Below, in pieces: positions 62,601-64,000 of a stretch of 64,000 nucleotides of DNA. A program made the translations under genes and the position numbers. Below the pieces are notes generated by a model that was not told where the DNA came from, ran no database searches, and saw only the letters and a list, made by a program, of their open reading frames with translations. Positions within the stretch are counted from its first letter, which is position 1. Each line of letters starts with the position of its first letter. Where the stretch lies: assembly GCF_001613265.1 (NCBI RefSeq), contig NZ_BDCA01000029.1, positions 30,083 through 94,082 on the forward strand, read 5' to 3'. Origin of the DNA: Nocardia vermiculata NBRC 100427. Lineage in GTDB: Bacteria > Actinomycetota > Actinomycetes > Mycobacteriales > Mycobacteriaceae.

Positions 62601-64000
62601 CCGGGCACGCTCGCCGGACTGATCCGCCGCCGGGCAGGCGAACCCGGTGCCGCCGCCGCCATCGCGGATTTCGTTCGGGCCCTGGGTGATACGGACCCCT
62701 TCACGGACGGATTGCGCTTCGACCCTGCCACCGACCCCCGAGTATTCGACGGCGAAGTGCCGATGCACGATGCCGAAGCACTGGACCAGGTGCGTCGCGT
62801 CGCCGGCGACGGACGCCGGATCTTCGACGACACCGAACCGGACCGGCGACCACTGGGATCACAGCCGAGCCGGGACTGGGCCCGGTTGCTCGGTCACGAT
62901 CTGACCGCTGCCACCCCGGAACAGTACGTGCGCGCCTACGAGGCCTATCGGGACGGCAAAATCGAGAAGCACGAGCGGCTGAATCCGGCACAACGCGACG
63001 ACGTGCATCGCGAACTCCGGGAGGAGGTGCGCCGCCGGGCCGCGGATCTGCGTGCGCTGGCGGAACTGAACGAACGGCATCGACAGGCGGTGGCCGATCT
63101 GCCGGAGCATCGGCGCGCGAGGATCGAGCGTCTGTCGCGAGAGTGGGCGGCCGCGTGGACCGACCGGGAACGGGCACGGGAATTCCTCGTCGACCATGCG
63201 CACGAACTTCGCGTCGCGCCCGAGGAGCTGCTCGCCGATGACCTGAAAGATGGTGCGGCACTGAGCGATCTGTTCGATGAGCTCGGTGCGCGGACCATCC
63301 GCGGCGACAACCCCGCGGATTTCGCACGGCGATTGCGGGAGTTCACCGCGCGGCACGAGGCACTGTTCGATGCGGCCCGCCGATTCCACGACAACGACGC
63401 TCGCATCGCGGACCTGGACACCGAACTGCGCGCCGCGGTGGAACGCGATGTGGCGCTGTCCCGCGACGAGGGGGACGACGGAGAGGGCACGTCCGCGGCG
63501 CCACCGCAGGGACCGCCGAGGCGGCCCCCGGAGTCCGGGAGTTCCGCCGAACCGCCGCACCCGGAGGATCGTTCCGGGGGCGGCAGCAGACAATTCGCAG
63601 GCGAGGACATGGCAGGCGTCGCGCCCCGGCCCGAGACGCCACTGACGCCGCGGCCCGAGACGCCACTGACGCCGCGGCCCGAGGCTCCGCAGACGCCGCG
63701 GTCCGAGGCTCCGCAGGCGCCGCGGCCCACGGAGCCAACGGTGCGCGAGTACGTTGCCTCGGCCGGCCCGCACGCCGCCGAACCACGCACGCGTGCGGAA
63801 ACGCCGAGCGAGTGGGGGCTGCGGATACGGGCGGAGAATGCCTCGTGGTCCGCGCGCATGGCGGCTCGGCATGCTCTCCGGATGCGGGAGCTGGCCGATG
63901 AGGCGGTCGCCCGCGATCCGGACGGCGCCGACGGTGCGATGAGCTGGGACGCCCGGATGGCCGCCGACCGAGCCGAGTGGGAGGCGCGCACCGCCGCGCA
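53664..64000 (+). CDS. Giant WXG100-like polymorphic toxin, 3' end outside window
   Basis: One frame is open from ATG 53664 to the right edge, at least 3,445 codons. Residues 1-110 (LEWLGAVVGMEWPDGNEDDMW) are the WXG100-like export domain, followed by hydrophobic helices. About 310-1090 is a low-complexity linker with RSHDDSAA repeats. Then a papain-like module (Tox-PL type) with Cys1099 in RCAEL, His1181 in GAHAYV and Asp1197 in RDQSTG. Two zincin-like modules follow: HESVH near 1330 with MVHEEAVA, and HGAIH near 1745 with MVDEETAA, the second lacking the Glu. A possible toxin tip with LLEHELREAHYL and AHDHANERFNW ends near 60240. From 60262 to 60495 codon use favours the +1 frame; normal use returns in this frame until the end. 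Whether it is one protein or a fused, broken array is open. Confidence 0.75.
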   Translation, partial: MIEFPGWLEWLGAVVGMEWPDGNEDDMWALAGDWHAAADELRVVLTLMDEAKTATLAAYPAGEGRRQMSDTFDSMRTGKDSLEALAGYFDQVGDSVDGGGTQIQYTKLMFYSTLVITAADIAAVWIFPPTAPAAEAGIIVATRVAVRVMLRRMLTAMAGWAGRLAENALVRFVFRHVLLNAGLGALQEFAIQEFQVWQGHRDGLDWNQLGLTTFAAGVGGAAGGGFGEALGRKFGNAFRDEAGDITSKWGANLTRAGIGAGSGLVNSAAAFGGMVGWQFTSDLAHGGLGTAVDNLKNTHVDWRMFSAGGITGGVSAVNHNFAHSHFENSPFWKLNAPRVDLGNIGELHNFRHDGTVPNAHVDPQGADPAAVHGVPVVHTGAGSPDAVRGGAGPNDHGVGGGPATTAGVHERPSGAGLPPESVATSHDSIGDRSDSPSSAPSAEVQGSPAEVRSSGANADGGPVASDSPSRTMPQQEASGAGPGPHLTSETAVGSPPHSEADAVPEAHDRGTGTTEYGPAESGEAPAAQGAEVREPSAHTGTSDSTPPPSDMSVGHEIGPASDATSSPAPAAASTAVHGPGASPGTAASTGPGTSSGTSTTATGTGSGSPADARGPAAGSEVSRTGDARPSDAARGAGTRTGSEPGRGAVSEARPQPRAGAADPSGPRPAAEPRVQARVAGGESPQRPTVGTRDRLTAETEPAPARDYTGAGAGTDQVRAAEPPRTAGEPHEGARAPQAPDQAGGTPDRPAAGRVSELEPARNAREAEHPDRSDAVRPGHEPRSVDRSAPRDPEAVARRDVEQRADPAVDSPHPSEQDVHAPRDPDSGAPRDSEHAGVRDGEHPGRRDLERDMRRATEGRSPDLPHPRDVDSGTARDANEPVTRRVETGSDNIVPEHDVVPHESSAGEHASRVGRSHDDPAARSHDDSAARSHDDSAARSHDDSAARSHDDSAAGPHDDAAGRSHDEAVAGPHDDSAARPHDDAASAPLEPRTDSTGHHPDSGSGSEAPRRRPAADDGNDGAMVKPHAPDSGESTPSHRRNNGAGNRLADQAVPGMPAHPADVEHGRARPVRTEQPEPERPRPAEPAGPAVRDESTRGRCAELALRLIRELTGSRTIRLPERAIGPEGMTAAEVQADAGGRMVRVADHDVIARRLSRMRAGAAALVVDGYHAGPGRRVVGAHAYVMTHEGGGRIVVRDQSTGLVTEHPADTPPDLHDTQMILFDRKGRPVHPLTPEQREALTRQQDPVAVRIRQAFDDHTGRVRELLLRTPTGRRILEGLTDSRYRDYIDRGASADGRYGSFRRGDITAVVYADGRGQIAQALTLAHESVHAERYLDGASPADRPLELSRDDYVREMVHEEAVASGRRFRLAAELRELGYDIVERDPEAAYRRAYETALRGTDGPEAHEIAHEVAVDHLRNYLEHVSSNDSGRTYADHYRDIWNRAHELARTPSDHSIRYVPDDPAVRERIRSTALDRHIAEARLREYTRELEQLADRVADRMPYDPTMRRDMVQYLLAEQLRGVGHELEHGRPVPERAAELRRLGHDLRRMSDVVDQQHNARAEADRLRSDGTAEAGRQLLADMIVDAPGAELVGDHIALIPGEPEQLLVAAGPGDQHRILAEAPPEIAESMARGARTEYLSIRTRDNGEIRYERVDRPDAAHEEPAQRVDPRNLAAQESAAIIAGLQRHLQRTPVGSWAVDTLRARGVTVEHEAGGGHRYEPGRQRLVLDIGGTDGEQLAALVHGAIHAERAHERATADGISDRDRMTRDEYVDQMVDEETAAHAMEFNALAQLRDAGHDIPVSALERIYRDAFTDARAQASRHQGDPPARAAELDRIANQAGIDAIRPAVADHAPDGGPSYRHGYGEAWDSAHPPRDDTTGTKPARPPAVPPEPDGSTFVRTYGGDTAYGIKGWVDGNGVLHYEIRVGPDTPTGREMFRDLMHELGDRVQGIHDEWYDGGALTDNLDSFNAGVQDGFTPQESARRTFTGKLARELGCTEVTFGDPDLPGDRGLEGPLGENTGVTVVFRHPDAGSGGDEFTGGAIRPRDVYFQESWARASYERFRADDSDIAEIAGHLAGVPRAGGRVGFTPDEIARLKQHLMRDEHLLRDYENGGHVRRRFDESADIAEAWIRLRSGRPLAEDIVLLEHELREAHYLGEHPDATYAEAHDHANERFNWQDNIPERTGERYDTLWRTDDGNTGVLRPDQGGPDRGGVPVRDDGGTPRSPADHRQADQAVPRSGRPDPGDHGSGRGEDLRAVPDRGNLAGAGHDPGVAHRPEQSGGRNSAEPPRRGAVLVDLGGQRLRLHLVADENGHWRVDSVEPMPAAQPGPGTDVERAPRGRLRSLWERFTGGYTGHSPKYPSGSGQDGKYQTEMTEDFGHLFDIQALETLGAQGISVNYMRLMKEAATLWLAREHAPLLNHLTARMELQAGEHIPMRNRDGREYAYWTQDADPADVAAMHTYLREVGLGHLVDESQPQDSTGYQPRVESNAPQDNPADKLRAAADRLGLELNDISPETLRRALDTAEYQNLRRAAVIEALREAAHRFNAEHADIPYQPQSITDHNPLGRFLKEVIVSRGGDPGLLNWRGVNNGAESGRDFDVLDVDHPDQRIEYDPDQESGRDQGLRGYFENALRRDQIRDERATWADLLAADLSRLEPEQLDRTLNELRDGVRERAGQIREFADQVAEFRKHFPAGDIRELPPERPGEPARLVILDARGDHEQVLAGALDRYPGLAARLNEGALRAEKWTVVVDTNNVVHVRHLGDIEAHGLALEVDGRQLTGLLIHAPDGTWHMTHAPAEPVPVAPHARTPEQIRAVHDELARELGLDPELITPELLEHELRANELRALQIEALADHARSTDAIESFHDLTNARDRLAQTVGVDEARRVTAEHIGERIADRGTRNALRKQQVEMLVKYYDKLSSYLKNQGGDRAPLVAARDDLVRALGGDPAEVHPKKYTEELRYLPDEHGIDPGTLAGLIRRRAGEPGAAAAIADFVRALGDTDPFTDGLRFDPATDPRVFDGEVPMHDAEALDQVRRVAGDGRRIFDDTEPDRRPLGSQPSRDWARLLGHDLTAATPEQYVRAYEAYRDGKIEKHERLNPAQRDDVHRELREEVRRRAADLRALAELNERHRQAVADLPEHRRARIERLSREWAAAWTDRERAREFLVDHAHELRVAPEELLADDLKDGAALSDLFDELGARTIRGDNPADFARRLREFTARHEALFDAARRFHDNDARIADLDTELRAAVERDVALSRDEGDDGEGTSAAPPQGPPRRPPESGSSAEPPHPEDRSGGGSRQFAGEDMAGVAPRPETPLTPRPETPLTPRPEAPQTPRSEAPQAPRPTEPTVREYVASAGPHAAEPRTRAETPSEWGLRIRAENASWSARMAARHALRMRELADEAVARDPDGADGAMSWDARMAADRAEWEARTAA
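56403..56618 (+). repeat. 24-nt coding tandem repeat (RSHDDSAA)
   Basis: Nine units of 24 nt encode variants of RSHDDSAA; units 2-5 (56427-56522) are identical in protein and almost so in DNA, and the flanks diverge (RSHDDPAA, GPHDDAAG, RSHDEAVA, GPHDDSAA, RPHDDAAS). It is part of the linker of the giant toxin and could change length by slippage or recombination. Confidence 0.92.
60262..60495 (+). CDS. Small out-of-frame gene inside the giant ORF, probable immunity protein
   Basis: 77 residues, ATG 60262 to TAG 60493, in the +1 frame relative to the giant ORF. Hand count: about 70 of 77 codons end in G or C here, against about 35 of 78 in the overlapping frame of the giant ORF, so this frame is the one under protein selection. 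It begins MAILVFYDLIREDRTEVEYRF and ends WPARGMIQA; acidic and basic residues alternate, with no signal or membrane segment. It lies exactly after a toxin-tip-like module, where polymorphic toxin loci keep their immunity gene. Family similarity is from memory of such small proteins, not verified. Confidence 0.7.
   Translation: MAILVFYDLIREDRTEVEYRFGTTEEHLDRLLTIDKRTRQFRDQDDRTQGITGAVAAKIFGRYRTEGTWPARGMIQA
63627..63722 (+). repeat. 24-nt coding tandem repeat (RPETPLTP)
   Basis: Four units of 24 nt encode RPETPLTP, RPETPLTP, RPEAPQTP and RSEAPQAP in the giant ORF, a Pro-rich hinge between the last helical region and a further repeated segment at the window edge. Confidence 0.9.

Overview
The window is high-GC actinobacterial DNA, most likely from Nocardia or a close relative in the Mycobacteriales. 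The signs are a mycobactin/nocobactin-type polyketide locus with IdeR-type iron boxes, a zinc-type S14, a short-lid adenylate kinase, an Scr1-type HTH/DUF397 pair, and ESX-type proteins (EspG-like, WXG-like, WXG100-like giant toxin). No NRPS, tRNA, rRNA, insertion sequence or CRISPR was seen.

Region 1 (1-12.5 kb) is iron-regulated siderophore polyketide genes. Two copies of the MbtC/MbtD arrangement (free ketosynthase, then AT-KR-ACP) flank a type II thioesterase. A DrrABC-like ABC exporter follows. Iron boxes precede the thioesterase and the exporter. Region 2 (12.5-17.1 kb) has a glycogen-debranching-type glucosidase converging on an M13 metallopeptidase lipoprotein.

Region 3 is the ribosomal spc operon, in two pieces: rplN-rplX-rplE-rpsN at 17.4-18.9 kb and rpsH-rplF-rplR-rpsE-rpmD-rplO, then secY-adk-map, at 38.8-44.4 kb. 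A strong terminator closes the first piece and a separate promoter starts the second. The 19.9 kb between them is accessory: a roadblock/PATAN-type operon, two TetR units and a MarR unit each divergent from a likely target gene with palindromic operators between, an amidase, an SGNH hydrolase, a short-chain dehydrogenase, rsgA, a Uma2-like gene, a Fic gene behind a 33-bp palindrome, an Scr1/DUF397 module, a class C beta-lactamase-like lipoprotein and two paralogous membrane proteins.

Region 4 (44.4-64 kb) is an ESX-substrate and polymorphic-toxin island. Unit 1 is a YbaB-like protein, a WXG100-like protein without a recognisable toxin tip, a small WXG-like protein, a large WXG/PPE-like Gly-rich protein and EspG. 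After an inverted dtd gene, unit 2 is a small WXG-like protein, a YbaB-like paralogue and a giant WXG100-like toxin whose frame stays open for at least 3,445 codons to the window edge. The giant ORF holds a papain-like Cys-His-Asp module, two tandem zincin-like modules (one lacking the catalytic Glu), and, in its +1 frame, a 77-codon gene with normal codon use that looks like an embedded immunity gene. This last region is the most unusual part of the window.
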